From assembly GCF_023221595.1 (NCBI RefSeq), contig NZ_CP096563.1, positions 4,583,001-4,647,000 on the forward strand: a DNA stretch of 64,000 nt, in the 5' to 3' direction. The notes under the pieces are model-generated. The model made no database searches and was not told the origin of the DNA. It saw nothing but the letters and a program-made list of their open reading frames with translations. The stretch is from Rhodococcus qingshengii JCM 15477. GTDB taxonomy: Bacteria > Actinomycetota > Actinomycetes > Mycobacteriales > Mycobacteriaceae. How positions within the stretch are numbered: position 1 is the first letter of the stretch; each line of letters opens with the position of its first letter. Both the position numbers and the translations under genes were made by a program. Shown here one piece after another: positions 8,219 to 16,304 of this stretch.

Positions 8219-10000
8219 TCAATTCTGCTGCACGGAATCCGAAGCTTGCGACGGGTGATTCGACCTGGAATCGAAATCGCCGTTCCCACCGAGTGATCTT
8301 ACCTGCCGCTTATCGGTCGGCAACTCGTCACTCGAGAGGTTCGCCTTCTGCGCGACCTTTGTGCGGAGCATCGAGCGAGGGATCGCCACTGTCGGACTGT
8401 CCAGATCACTGCGCGTGTAGCGCCCCTCAGTCTCCGCCGGCTCCCATTCGTCGAAATCGATGCGCATATCTTCGGCCGGAGATTCGGCCGAATCCCCCGA
8501 ATCATGCTTGTCCACTTCATTCTTCCCCGTCGATCCCACACCTGGTTCTGCGTGTACTACCTGCGCGCCGGCTCCTCGTTCAACGGGAGGCCACGCGCCG
8601 ACTGGTTCATTCGATGCATCATTCACCGGAGGCTCGTTCGCCGCAGGCTCGTCCACCACACTCACACGGCTGCGGACCTTGACCAAGCCACCCCGTCCGA
8701 CACCCGACAGCACCGCGCCCAACAGGTTCGCGCCGGCAGCGCGCAGCGTGGTCGCTGCGCCTTCCACCTCGTCGACCGACGAAATACTCTGTGTTGAAAC
8801 AAGAACCACGCCGTCGACGACTGAGCCGATCACAGCCGAATCGGAATAGAGCGACAACGGTGGACCCACGACGATCGTGTATTCGAATTTCTCGGAGGCT
8901 TCCGAAAGCATCTCGCGTGCCGAGACCGATGCGATGGCATCACCGGAATCGGATCGTATCGAGCCGGCGGGCAGCAGAGTCAATGAGCGACCGGGTACCT
9001 GAACGAGCACGTCCACGAGCGGAATCGCACCGGCCAGCACGTCGGAAAAGCCGACTGCCGGCTTGATACCGAGGTATGAATCCAAGCTCGGCGACCTCAA
9101 GTCACCGTCCACCAACAGCACTCGACGTCCCGCTTCGGACAGGACAACCGCGAGATCGGCTGCGATGCACCCCGCAGGCTCCGAGTACCGAGGCGAGGCG
9201 ATGAGGACCGAACGGATCGCGTCGGCACTCGGGCCGGCGAACTCGATACCTGTCCTGAGCTTGCGTATCGACTCGGCATAGGCGGTCGCGCCGTCGGCGG
9301 GGAACGTCAACGCGCGAAATCCCCGCGAGGCCGATTCCGGAACTGTCGCCAAAATCGGTACACCTGCAACGGCCGAGAGCATGGAAGCGCTTCGAACGGA
9401 CCGGTCGAGCCGCCCAAGGAGCACCCGGACGCCGATGCCGACGACCAGGCCACCGAAGATGCCGAACAAGGACGTCATCACGAGATTCGAACCCCCACTG
9501 GCATCTTCAGCGTTGGCCTCGGTGACCACCTGGACGGAGGTATTCGGACGGCCACCACCGTTAGGGGTCTCCAACTGCCCCACATATTGTGCAAAATTCT
9601 TCGCATACGCATTGGCGATACCGGCCGATCCTTCGGCCGTCGAATCCGTGACCGAGACCTGCAAGAGCACAGTTTTCTCAACTGCTGCCGCCGAAACCTG
9701 CGAGGCCAAATCATGTCCGCTCATTGGAAGACCCAGGTCGTCGATCACCTTGACCGCCAGATCGTCGCTCGAAAACAGTTGGGCATAGGTCGCCGCTCGT
9801 TGCTGAGAAAACAGATCGCCCTGGTAGGCGCCAGCCGAGTCAGCACTGATCGGCGAGCCGATGAACAGCACAGTTGTCGACGTGTAGGACGACGGACTCG
9901 AGATGGCCATGAAAGCACCGAGGATCAAGCCGAGCACCGCGAAGACAGGTATTGCCCACCCCCGCCTCAGAATTCGCGCGGCAGTGCTGAGTGCATTCAT
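8219..10000 (-). CDS. Wzz/Wzc-type polysaccharide co-polymerase with degenerate BY-kinase domain (copy 2)
   Basis: 593 residues: a Wzz-like chain-length domain between two transmembrane helices (about 14-34 and 174-196), then a cytoplasmic BY-kinase-like domain (about 240-440) and a long, acidic, low-complexity tail (about 440-593). The Walker A position reads SPRYSEPAGCIA (about 269-280) and lacks the GK[ST] of active kinases, while the Walker A' segment VLLVDGDLRSP is kept. No C-terminal tyrosine cluster is visible. This suggests a pseudokinase that still assembles with Wzy and sets chain length. Its start ATG overlaps the stop of the upstream paralogue by 4 bp (ATGA). Confidence 0.82.
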   Translation of the reverse strand: MNALSTAARILRRGWAIPVFAVLGLILGAFMAISSPSSYTSTTVLFIGSPISADSAGAYQGDLFSQQRAATYAQLFSSDDLAVKVIDDLGLPMSGHDLASQVSAAAVEKTVLLQVSVTDSTAEGSAGIANAYAKNFAQYVGQLETPNGGGRPNTSVQVVTEANAEDASGGSNLVMTSLFGIFGGLVVGIGVRVLLGRLDRSVRSASMLSAVAGVPILATVPESASRGFRALTFPADGATAYAESIRKLRTGIEFAGPSADAIRSVLIASPRYSEPAGCIAADLAVVLSEAGRRVLLVDGDLRSPSLDSYLGIKPAVGFSDVLAGAIPLVDVLVQVPGRSLTLLPAGSIRSDSGDAIASVSAREMLSEASEKFEYTIVVGPPLSLYSDSAVIGSVVDGVVLVSTQSISSVDEVEGAATTLRAAGANLLGAVLSGVGRGGLVKVRSRVSVVDEPAANEPPVNDASNEPVGAWPPVERGAGAQVVHAEPGVGSTGKNEVDKHDSGDSAESPAEDMRIDFDEWEPAETEGRYTRSDLDSPTVAIPRSMLRTKVAQKANLSSDELPTDKRQVRSLGGNGDFDSRSNHPSQASDSVQQN

Positions 10001-11412
10001 GTGTTCGCCTTTCTTGGAGATCGCTGTGTGCGTGTGTCTCCGTCGCGCCGTGGCGTGTAACTTGCCACCGAGTCAGTTGTGTCTGGCCGATTCACGGGCA
10101 ACACTGCCCCTCGCTGCGTTCGGCGCGTGGTCGTCAAGAGGACCGAACCTTCGATTTTCGCTCCTGCGATTTCCAGATCGTGAATCTTCGCCATCAACGT
10201 CTGCATGTTTGTCGAATGAGACTGAACGACAAGGATTATCGAACGGCATACCTTGGCCAGTCGGCCCGAGTCAGCGTACTGCGTCCCGCCGGAGTCGAAA
10301 ACAACCACTACGTCGAACCTGGCACTCAGATCTCGCAGCATGCGCCTGAACGACTCAGACTCGAAGACTCGCTCCGGAGTTTCGGTCGGCGAACCGCTCC
10401 GGAGGAGAGTCGGATGCAGCGGTGTCGAGATCAGAACATCATCGAGGACGCTGTCCGACATGACGATGTCGGTGACCCCGAACTCGATATGTGCACGCGA
10501 GGATCGGAAGTTGCAGTCGACGAGAACCACCGAATACCCCAGAGCGCAAGCAGCATCGGCGATGCCGCCAGCTGCGAACCTGCTGATCTTCCCCTCATCC
10601 GCAGCGGTCACGAGCACGGGTGACGCGGGCGTACCTGACCCGATGAGATCTCGGTTGAACTGCAGTCTCTCAAAATAACTTCTCGATGCCGACTGAGCAC
10701 CTTCCTCGGCGGACAATCCCCTGTCACCGAGGTACGGGATCGACTCGAGCACAGGTAGACCCGTCCAGGCCGCTAATTCGTCGACACCCTGAACTGCTCT
10801 CGACCTCGCAGCAGCCAAGATCACACCAGTCACTCCAACCATCGATCCGACGACCAACCCCAGAAGAACGTTCGGAATCGTCTGCGGACCAGCCGGGCTC
10901 GTCGGTGCTGACGCCGTGACGACAGTCAGCGGCTGAACCGTCGGGATCAAAGTCCCACTCGGCGTCTCGAGTCGCCGGATCGTCTCGTTCATCTCATCCG
11001 AAGCCGCGTTCGTCAGTTGCAACGCCCGGTCTACGCTGTCGGTGGTGCCAGAGATTTCGAGCAACACGGTGTCGGGCACAACGCGAACCGAAATGCTTTC
11101 GACGTCACGCAGACCACTCTCGCCCAGACGACTTGCGACGCGGGCCGAGAAGTCGGCACCCTCCGCCAGACGCGTGTACGTACCCGCTCGTTGCTGCGAG
11201 AATTCGTCACCTTGGAAAGGGCTCGAATCGGCATTGCCCAGAGTGGTCGGTGTACCCCACCCTGGCGTGGTGAGAAAGAGCTGGGTCGAGGACTTGAAAG
11301 TGGTCGGCGTGAGCAATGTCAGCAGAACGCCTACCAGCAGGCCGAGCAATGTCGAGATGCCGACGACAACCCACTTGTCACGAAGGACTCCGAAGAAGCG
11401 GGACGAGTTCAT
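9997..11412 (-). CDS. Wzz/Wzc-type polysaccharide co-polymerase with degenerate BY-kinase domain (copy 1)
   Basis: 471 residues from ATG 11412 (MNSSRFFGVL), which overlaps the end of the SGNH hydrolase fragment by 4 bp. There are transmembrane helices at about 13-34 and 181-201 with a Wzz domain between them (FQGDEFSQQRAGTYTRL is shared in style with copy 2). The P-loop position reads AADEGKISR: the GK is there but not followed by S/T. The A' motif is VVLVDCNF, with Cys where Asp/Gly is usual. No tyrosine-rich tail is seen. Together with copy 2 this makes a pair of likely catalytically weak or dead co-polymerases. The pair sits downstream of polymerase and flippase genes on the same strand, now separated from them by an IS21 insertion. 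Confidence 0.82.
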   Translation of the reverse strand: MNSSRFFGVLRDKWVVVGISTLLGLLVGVLLTLLTPTTFKSSTQLFLTTPGWGTPTTLGNADSSPFQGDEFSQQRAGTYTRLAEGADFSARVASRLGESGLRDVESISVRVVPDTVLLEISGTTDSVDRALQLTNAASDEMNETIRRLETPSGTLIPTVQPLTVVTASAPTSPAGPQTIPNVLLGLVVGSMVGVTGVILAAARSRAVQGVDELAAWTGLPVLESIPYLGDRGLSAEEGAQSASRSYFERLQFNRDLIGSGTPASPVLVTAADEGKISRFAAGGIADAACALGYSVVLVDCNFRSSRAHIEFGVTDIVMSDSVLDDVLISTPLHPTLLRSGSPTETPERVFESESFRRMLRDLSARFDVVVVFDSGGTQYADSGRLAKVCRSIILVVQSHSTNMQTLMAKIHDLEIAGAKIEGSVLLTTTRRTQRGAVLPVNRPDTTDSVASYTPRRDGDTRTQRSPRKANT

Positions 11413-11826
11413 CGCAGAATCCCCCCATTCGGCGCGCCCTCGCGAATCACACCGGAGGCGGTCAGCGATTCCACCAGTTTCTGAGCAATCACTGCGTTCC
11501 CCACTGCATTCGGGTGCACACCGTCCTCGAATTTCAGTGTCGTGAGGTCCACGTCGGCGTACCAACCGTCGGCAACAGGATCGATCACGGTCGCGGCAAC
11601 CGATTCCCCGTAACTTCGCAGCGTTGATACGAATTGGTCGTATCCGTCGTACGGCACAGGTGTGACGTATGTCGGCACGATGATCACCAGACGCGCATCC
11701 GGCCATGCATCCCGGACGGTATCGATGTACGACGTCATGACGGGAAACAAATCCATCGGACTCATGTGCAGATCGTTTCGCCCACCGTCCACGAAAATGA
11801 TGTCCGCTCGATACCGCTCGATCGAC
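11409..11826 (-). pseudogene. C-terminal fragment of SGNH/GDSL hydrolase interrupted by IS21
   Basis: This fragment holds SGNH block III (GGRND) and block V (EDGVHPNAVGN, with Asp and His of the triad). Its 5' part lies beyond the insertion at 14480-14871. Deleting the element and one copy of the 6-bp duplication joins the two parts in frame (QVSIERYRAD across the join), giving a 267-residue protein. It overlaps the next gene (11412) by ATGA, so loss of translation here could reduce expression of the co-polymerase genes. Confidence 0.88.
11821..11826. repeat. Target site duplication, left copy (ATCGAC)
   Basis: ATCGAC directly precedes the left end of the IS (TGTCGG...). The same six bases follow the right end at 14480-14485. 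The duplication size fits IS21-family transposition. Confidence 0.88.
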
Positions 11827-11830
11827 TGTC

Positions 11831-11919
11831 GGCGGCCATGAAATTCTGCCCGGAGACGGCCACGAAACTGCCCGCTGGCGGACATGAAACCTGCCCGGTG
11901 GCGGTCATGGGATCTGCCC
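11831..11919. repeat. IS21 left multiple terminal repeats
   Basis: Four imperfect copies lie at 11831-11851, 11855-11873, 11877-11896 and 11900-11919, each ending in CTGCCC. They match the inverted set at the right end and are probably transposase-binding sites. Confidence 0.8.
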
Positions 11920-12017
11920 GACACGACGTCGTCTGCCTCACCGGCTCCGACGGTTGAGGCCCCTCCTCAGGTGCGATCGGCGGTGCTGAAGCGCCCGTCG
12001 CCCTGAGGAGGGACAAC

Positions 12018-13562
12018 TTGAAGTCTGCCGAGGAGATCATGGAAATCCTGGATGCCTACGACCTGACAGGGTCGTTGCGTGATGCCGGCGAGCTGGCCGG
12101 ATGCTCGCACCACACGGTCAAGCACTACGTGGACCGCCGTGCTGCCGGGGGTGAGCTGGACAAGGCCGTGACTCGGCCGCAGTTGATCGATGAGTACCTG
12201 CCCAAGGTCGAGGAGTGGGTCGAGCGGTCCAAGGGCAAGGTCCGTGCCGACAGAGCGCACGAGAAGCTGCTCGCGATGGGCTACAAGGGTTCGGAGCGCA
12301 CCACCCGTCGTGCGGTCGCATCGGTGAAGAAGTCATACCGGTCAGGACATGTGCGGGTCCACCGGCCCTGGGTCACCGAGCCGGGGATGTGGCTGCAGTA
12401 CGACTACGGCGACGGACCTGTCGTCGACGGCGTCAAGACGGTTCTGTTCGTGGCGTGGCTGGCGTGGTCGCGGTTCCGGGTCGTGATCGCGCTGCGCGAT
12501 AAGACCATGCCGTCCGTGTTCGCCGCGCTGGACCAGACCTTCCGCCGGTTGGGTGGGGTGCCGACCTACGTGCTGACCGACAACGAGAAGACCGTCACGA
12601 CCGAGCACATCGCCGGGATCCCGGTCCGCAACGGACAGCTCGTCACCTTCGCCGAGCACTACTCGGTCGTGGTCCACACCTGTGTGCCGGCGGATCCGGC
12701 GTCCAAGGGCGGCACCGAGTCGTCGGTGAAGATCAGCAAGGCCGACCTGGTGCCCAAGGACACCAACCTGCGTGAGGAGTACGCGTCGTTTAGCGAGCTC
12801 GAGGAGGCGTGTGAGGCGTTCTGTCAGAAGGTCAACACCCGGGCTCACCGGACCACGAAGCGGCCACCGGTCGAGATGTTGGCCGAAGAGCGGACACGGC
12901 TACACCCGGTCCCGACACAGCCGCACACAGTCGCGTTCGGCACCACCCGGGTAGTGCCGGGCAACACGCCGATGGTGATGTTCGAGTCCGGCCAGTACTC
13001 GGTGCCACACACCCTGCTCGGCGCCACGGTGTGGGTTCGTGCCCAAGGACTCGGCGACGGCGAGGAGGTCGTCATCGTTCACGTCGGCGAGGACGGACCC
13101 GCCGAGGTCGCCCGCCACGCGCGCGCGACGCCGGGCACGCCGAGGATCAACGACGAGCACTTCCCACCGCAGCCGGAAGGTCCGTTGAACCGGCAGCCGC
13201 GAGCGAAGAACCCAGCGGAAGCCGAGTTCCTCGACCTGGGCGAGGGCGCCCGCCTGTGGCTGGTCGAGGCCGCTGCGGCGGGCACGCCGCGGATGAGGGT
13301 CAAGATGGCCGAAGCCCTCAGCCTGGCCAAGCTGTTCGACCCCGTCGAGGTCGACTGGGCACTCGGCCACGCCGCCGTCCACGGCCGGTTCGCCGAGGCC
13401 GATCTGTCCTCGATCCTCGACCACCACGCCCGGCAACCCGCTGTTGGCGAGCACCGTGCCGGCGAAGAACGGTCGCTGACCCAGGGCACCGCCGGATGGG
13501 CACGTCTCGGCCAGCACGACAGCCAGCACGACAGCCGCGAGGGGAACGAGGTGACCCGATGA
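12018..13562 (+). CDS. istA: IS21-family transposase IstA
   Basis: 514 residues from TTG 12018, which is preceded by GGAGGG at a good distance. The N-terminal part contains a helix-turn-helix (SLRDAGELAGCSHHTVKHYV). The DDE integrase core follows: first Asp in LQYDYGDGP, second in LTDNEKTV, and Glu in KGGTESSVK. The C-terminus is polar. It catalyses strand transfer of the element and needs IstB. It overlaps istB by 4 bp (ATGA). All three catalytic acids are present and no frameshift is seen. Confidence 0.96.
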   Translation: MKSAEEIMEILDAYDLTGSLRDAGELAGCSHHTVKHYVDRRAAGGELDKAVTRPQLIDEYLPKVEEWVERSKGKVRADRAHEKLLAMGYKGSERTTRRAVASVKKSYRSGHVRVHRPWVTEPGMWLQYDYGDGPVVDGVKTVLFVAWLAWSRFRVVIALRDKTMPSVFAALDQTFRRLGGVPTYVLTDNEKTVTTEHIAGIPVRNGQLVTFAEHYSVVVHTCVPADPASKGGTESSVKISKADLVPKDTNLREEYASFSELEEACEAFCQKVNTRAHRTTKRPPVEMLAEERTRLHPVPTQPHTVAFGTTRVVPGNTPMVMFESGQYSVPHTLLGATVWVRAQGLGDGEEVVIVHVGEDGPAEVARHARATPGTPRINDEHFPPQPEGPLNRQPRAKNPAEAEFLDLGEGARLWLVEAAAAGTPRMRVKMAEALSLAKLFDPVEVDWALGHAAVHGRFAEADLSSILDHHARQPAVGEHRAGEERSLTQGTAGWARLGQHDSQHDSREGNEVTR

Positions 13563-14353
13563 CGACCAAGACCACCACACCATCGATGGCGTCCGCGCCG
13601 CCGTTGCCGGCCGAGTTGGAGGACCTCTTGCGGCGGCTTCGGCTGCCCCACATCCGTCGCCACGCACCGGAGGTCGTCGCGACCGCGAAGGCCCAACGCT
13701 GGGAGCCCGCCGAGGTGCTCAAGGCTCTGTTCGCCGAGGAGGTCGCCGGAAGGGAACGCTCCGCACTGGCCACCCGCAGGGCGGCTGCGGGGTTCCCGAC
13801 CGGGAAGACGTTCGATGCGTGGCAGCCCGAGGCATCCTCGATCCCGGCACCGACCCAGCAGGCACTCCGCACCCTGGAATGGGTCCACCGTCGGGAAAAC
13901 CTCGTCGTGTGCGGGCCGTCGGGGACCGGGAAGACGTTCCTACTGGAGGCACTCGGTCACCAAGCCGTCGAGGCCGGGTTGAAGGTCGCCTGGTTCACCC
14001 TGGAAGACCTCGGGGTCCTGCTGCGCCGCCATCGTGCCGACGACACGGTGTCCAAGGCCATCGCCCGTGTGCTGCGCGCCGATCTCGTTGTCGTCGACGA
14101 CATCGGCCTGTTGCCGGTCGCCCAGGATGCCGCCGAGGGGCTCTACCGGCTCGTCGACGCCGCCTACGAGAAGCGGTCGGTCGCGATCAGCTCGAACCTG
14201 CACCCGTCCGGGTTCGACGAGCTGATGCCCAAGACGCTGGCGACCGCCACCGTCGACCGGCTACTGCACCACGCCCACGTGTGCCAGACCAGCGGAGACT
14301 CCGTGCGACTTACCCAGGCACTCGCCGGCCGAGGGGTGAGTCCCTTGAGCTGA
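13559..14353 (+). CDS. istB: IS21 helper ATPase IstB
   Basis: 264 residues, AAA+ ATPase related to DnaC. Walker A is GPSGTGKT (in VVCGPSGTGKTFLLEALG) and Walker B is LVVVDDIGLLP; a sensor-type SSNLHPSGFDEL follows. IstB assists target selection and strand transfer by IstA. The start overlaps the istA stop. Length and motifs are those of an intact helper. Confidence 0.96.
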   Translation: MTTKTTTPSMASAPPLPAELEDLLRRLRLPHIRRHAPEVVATAKAQRWEPAEVLKALFAEEVAGRERSALATRRAAAGFPTGKTFDAWQPEASSIPAPTQQALRTLEWVHRRENLVVCGPSGTGKTFLLEALGHQAVEAGLKVAWFTLEDLGVLLRRHRADDTVSKAIARVLRADLVVVDDIGLLPVAQDAAEGLYRLVDAAYEKRSVAISSNLHPSGFDELMPKTLATATVDRLLHHAHVCQTSGDSVRLTQALAGRGVSPLS

Positions 14354-14385
14354 GTGCTCTGGTCGGTGGTGGCCGCAAGCCCACT

Positions 14386-14479
14386 GGGCAGATCCCATGG
14401 CCACCACCGGGCAGTTCTCGTGACCGTCAGCGGGCAGGTCTCACGACCGCCCCTGGGCAGTTCCTACTGTCCCTTGACA
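14386..14479. repeat. IS21 right multiple terminal repeats and end
   Basis: Four inverted copies starting with GGGCAG lie at 14386-14404, 14409-14428, 14432-14451 and 14455-14473, followed by the tip TTGACA. They mirror the left-end set. Confidence 0.8.
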
Positions 14480-14485
14480 ATCGAC
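14480..14485. repeat. Target site duplication, right copy (ATCGAC)
   Basis: The second copy of the 6-bp direct repeat flanking the IS21 element; the left copy is at 11821-11826. Confidence 0.88.
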
Positions 14486-14871
14486 ACCTGTAGTCGATTC
14501 TCGAATCGTGTTGTAGCTCCCTGATACTCGGGTGCGCCGTCGTTGGTGAAACCGGTGCTTCCCTGAGCATCGACATTGCAGTCCCACCCCATCCGGACGC
14601 AGATGATTCTCGGGTATGCCCCGAGCCCGATTCCGTTGATGCCCGCAGTGAAGCTGTCGCCGAACCACATCGATGCCGGCGCTGTGTCCGGCGGCAACTG
14701 AGGAACCGTTGTCTCTGCTGTGAGGGCGGACCGGCCGTTTCCGGCAGCCGAATTTTGACGCACCGCCAGCGCCGTCGCACAAACGACCAGTACCACCAGC
14801 AGAGCAAGGCCCACGAGTTCCAGCGGGCGACGGGCAGAGATTCTCGACGGGAATCGGTTCGTCCGAGTCAT
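14480..14871 (-). pseudogene. N-terminal fragment of SGNH/GDSL hydrolase interrupted by IS21
   Basis: Starts at ATG 14871 (MTRTNRFPSR), overlapping the stop of the polymerase gene by 4 bp. It encodes a membrane anchor (about residues 18-38) and SGNH block I, WFGDSFTAG, with the nucleophile Ser73. The frame runs into the IS and stops a few codons later (about 135 residues in all). The oxyanion and Asp/His blocks are on the distal fragment 11409-11826. The intact protein was probably an extracytoplasmic esterase/acyltransferase acting on EPS decorations. Confidence 0.88.
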
Positions 14872-16304
14872 CGAGTCACCTCCCGCCGTGAGACGAAGAA
14901 TGCACAACCGATGATGACGAGGAAGTACGACATCGCTTGCAGCAGTGATCCTCTGAGCAGAATGATCAGGTAGAAGGGCAGGATGCAGGCAAGGATCGTC
15001 GGCGCCCTGGACTGGCGCAGCGACAGTTCGATTCGTCTGTCCTGAATCCCTGCGATCAAGCCTAGAGCAACCATTCCGACAATCAGCGCGATCCACCCAC
15101 CGTTGACGAACAGCTCGGACCACAACGGAGCAGAAAGGTTCTTGACCGTGTAGTTGCGGCTCTCCGCGAGCAGGATGCCCGTGTCCGTAGCTTTGCCGGG
15201 CCAGATGGTCCGCGGAATCCAGAAAAGAACAACTCCGAGTGCCTGCTTGCCATCGGTAACCCCGTGCGTATTCACAAAGTTGACGGTGTTGTTGACCTGC
15301 GCAAATGCGTCGTAGTCCGGAGACGTGAGCGATTCGAGAGGCGAGCTTGTCTTGAACTGTGCCGACGTGCTGTACCTGAACGCATCGGCGAGCGGAAAGA
15401 CCAGGACAAGTGCAGCCACGGCAAGCAGGGCAACCACACGGAAACGACCACGGGTCGCGAAGAGTCCGAAAAGTGCCGCCACGGCTAGTGCTGCAGTACC
15501 GAACAGATACCTCGCACTCGAGATCGGATTGAAAGTCAACAACAGCACGGCTCCGAGCACGATGGCGCAGAGAAGAAACGAACGATCGGCTCCCGGATTC
15601 TGATCACGGTATTTGACCACCGCGATGAATGCGACAAGCAAAGACATCATCGCGACGGCGCCGATGATGCTGGCGACCGTGGATTGCCCCAGCGACGCAC
15701 TCGCCTGCTCCACCACGGCACTTCGGCTCGACAGAAGCGTCCCTACACCAAGTTTCTTGATGTAGTACGCGTTGGCGACCAGGGCGCAACCGGCAAGAAT
15801 CAAAACCCGAACGGGATCCACACGCACGCTCGTGGCGTTTCCCCATCGCGTGTCTCTGATTCGACGCCACACCGCTCCGGAGAACGCTAATCCCACCAGG
15901 AAGCCGCCGATTCCCAGAAGGACGATAGCCACCGCTGTCGAGTTGAGGGACGGATCCACTCGGGGCGTCGTAGGAGGAATCTCTCGCAGGCGGAGCTGGG
16001 CAAGTGGGGCAAGACCCATGAAGACATAGGTGAAAACCCAGAACGACATCTCGACGAGCCGACGAAAGCCCTCGCCCACAATCCACGCATAGCGCAGTCC
16101 CGAAATCGTGGTGACGGCAAGTACCGCCATCCATACACGCCCTGGCGGTGTCGGAGTGAACTCGACGACTGCGAAAGGCACGATGATCACCATGATCACC
16201 GCGGTCCAGATCGCAATCAGCGGTGGCATCAACGAGTCCTGCCGCCCGACGTCGAATTCCGCGAACTCGTGAGGCTTTGTCCGCCCGCTGGAAATTGTTT
16301 TCAC
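14868..16304 (-). CDS. Wzy-like polysaccharide polymerase (multi-spanning membrane protein)
   Basis: 478 residues from GTG 16304, which overlaps the flippase stop (GTGA). Around ten or more hydrophobic segments are visible (e.g. LIAIWTAVIMVIIVPFAVV, AALAVAALFGLFA, LVGMVALGLIAGI), with a large hydrophilic loop in the C-terminal half containing NTVNFVNTHGVTDG and FWIPRTIWPGK, a pattern typical of O-antigen/EPS polymerases. No family-wide catalytic motif can be read, so the call rests on topology and position: flippase upstream, chain-length regulators downstream. It would link repeat units on the outer face of the membrane. Confidence 0.78.
   Translation of the reverse strand: MKTISSGRTKPHEFAEFDVGRQDSLMPPLIAIWTAVIMVIIVPFAVVEFTPTPPGRVWMAVLAVTTISGLRYAWIVGEGFRRLVEMSFWVFTYVFMGLAPLAQLRLREIPPTTPRVDPSLNSTAVAIVLLGIGGFLVGLAFSGAVWRRIRDTRWGNATSVRVDPVRVLILAGCALVANAYYIKKLGVGTLLSSRSAVVEQASASLGQSTVASIIGAVAMMSLLVAFIAVVKYRDQNPGADRSFLLCAIVLGAVLLLTFNPISSARYLFGTAALAVAALFGLFATRGRFRVVALLAVAALVLVFPLADAFRYSTSAQFKTSSPLESLTSPDYDAFAQVNNTVNFVNTHGVTDGKQALGVVLFWIPRTIWPGKATDTGILLAESRNYTVKNLSAPLWSELFVNGGWIALIVGMVALGLIAGIQDRRIELSLRQSRAPTILACILPFYLIILLRGSLLQAMSYFLVIIGCAFFVSRREVTR

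Larger units (their letters stand above)
11827..14479 (+). mobile_element. IS21-family insertion sequence, 2653 bp
   Basis: The element begins TGTCGGCGG and ends CCTTGACA (5'-TGTC...GACA-3'), carries overlapping istA and istB genes, and is flanked by a 6-bp direct repeat ATCGAC. Each end has four imperfect ~20-bp repeats of the type GGCGGtCATGAnAnCTGCCC, in opposite orientations at the two ends, as expected for IS21 transposase binding sites. Both genes look intact, so it may still be active. It is inserted in an SGNH hydrolase gene, against the host gene's direction. Confidence 0.93.

Noticed and set aside
11409..11924. A free-standing 171-aa gene starting inside the IS
   Set aside because: Its first ~34 codons read through the IS terminal repeats; the true 5' part of the gene is across the insertion.
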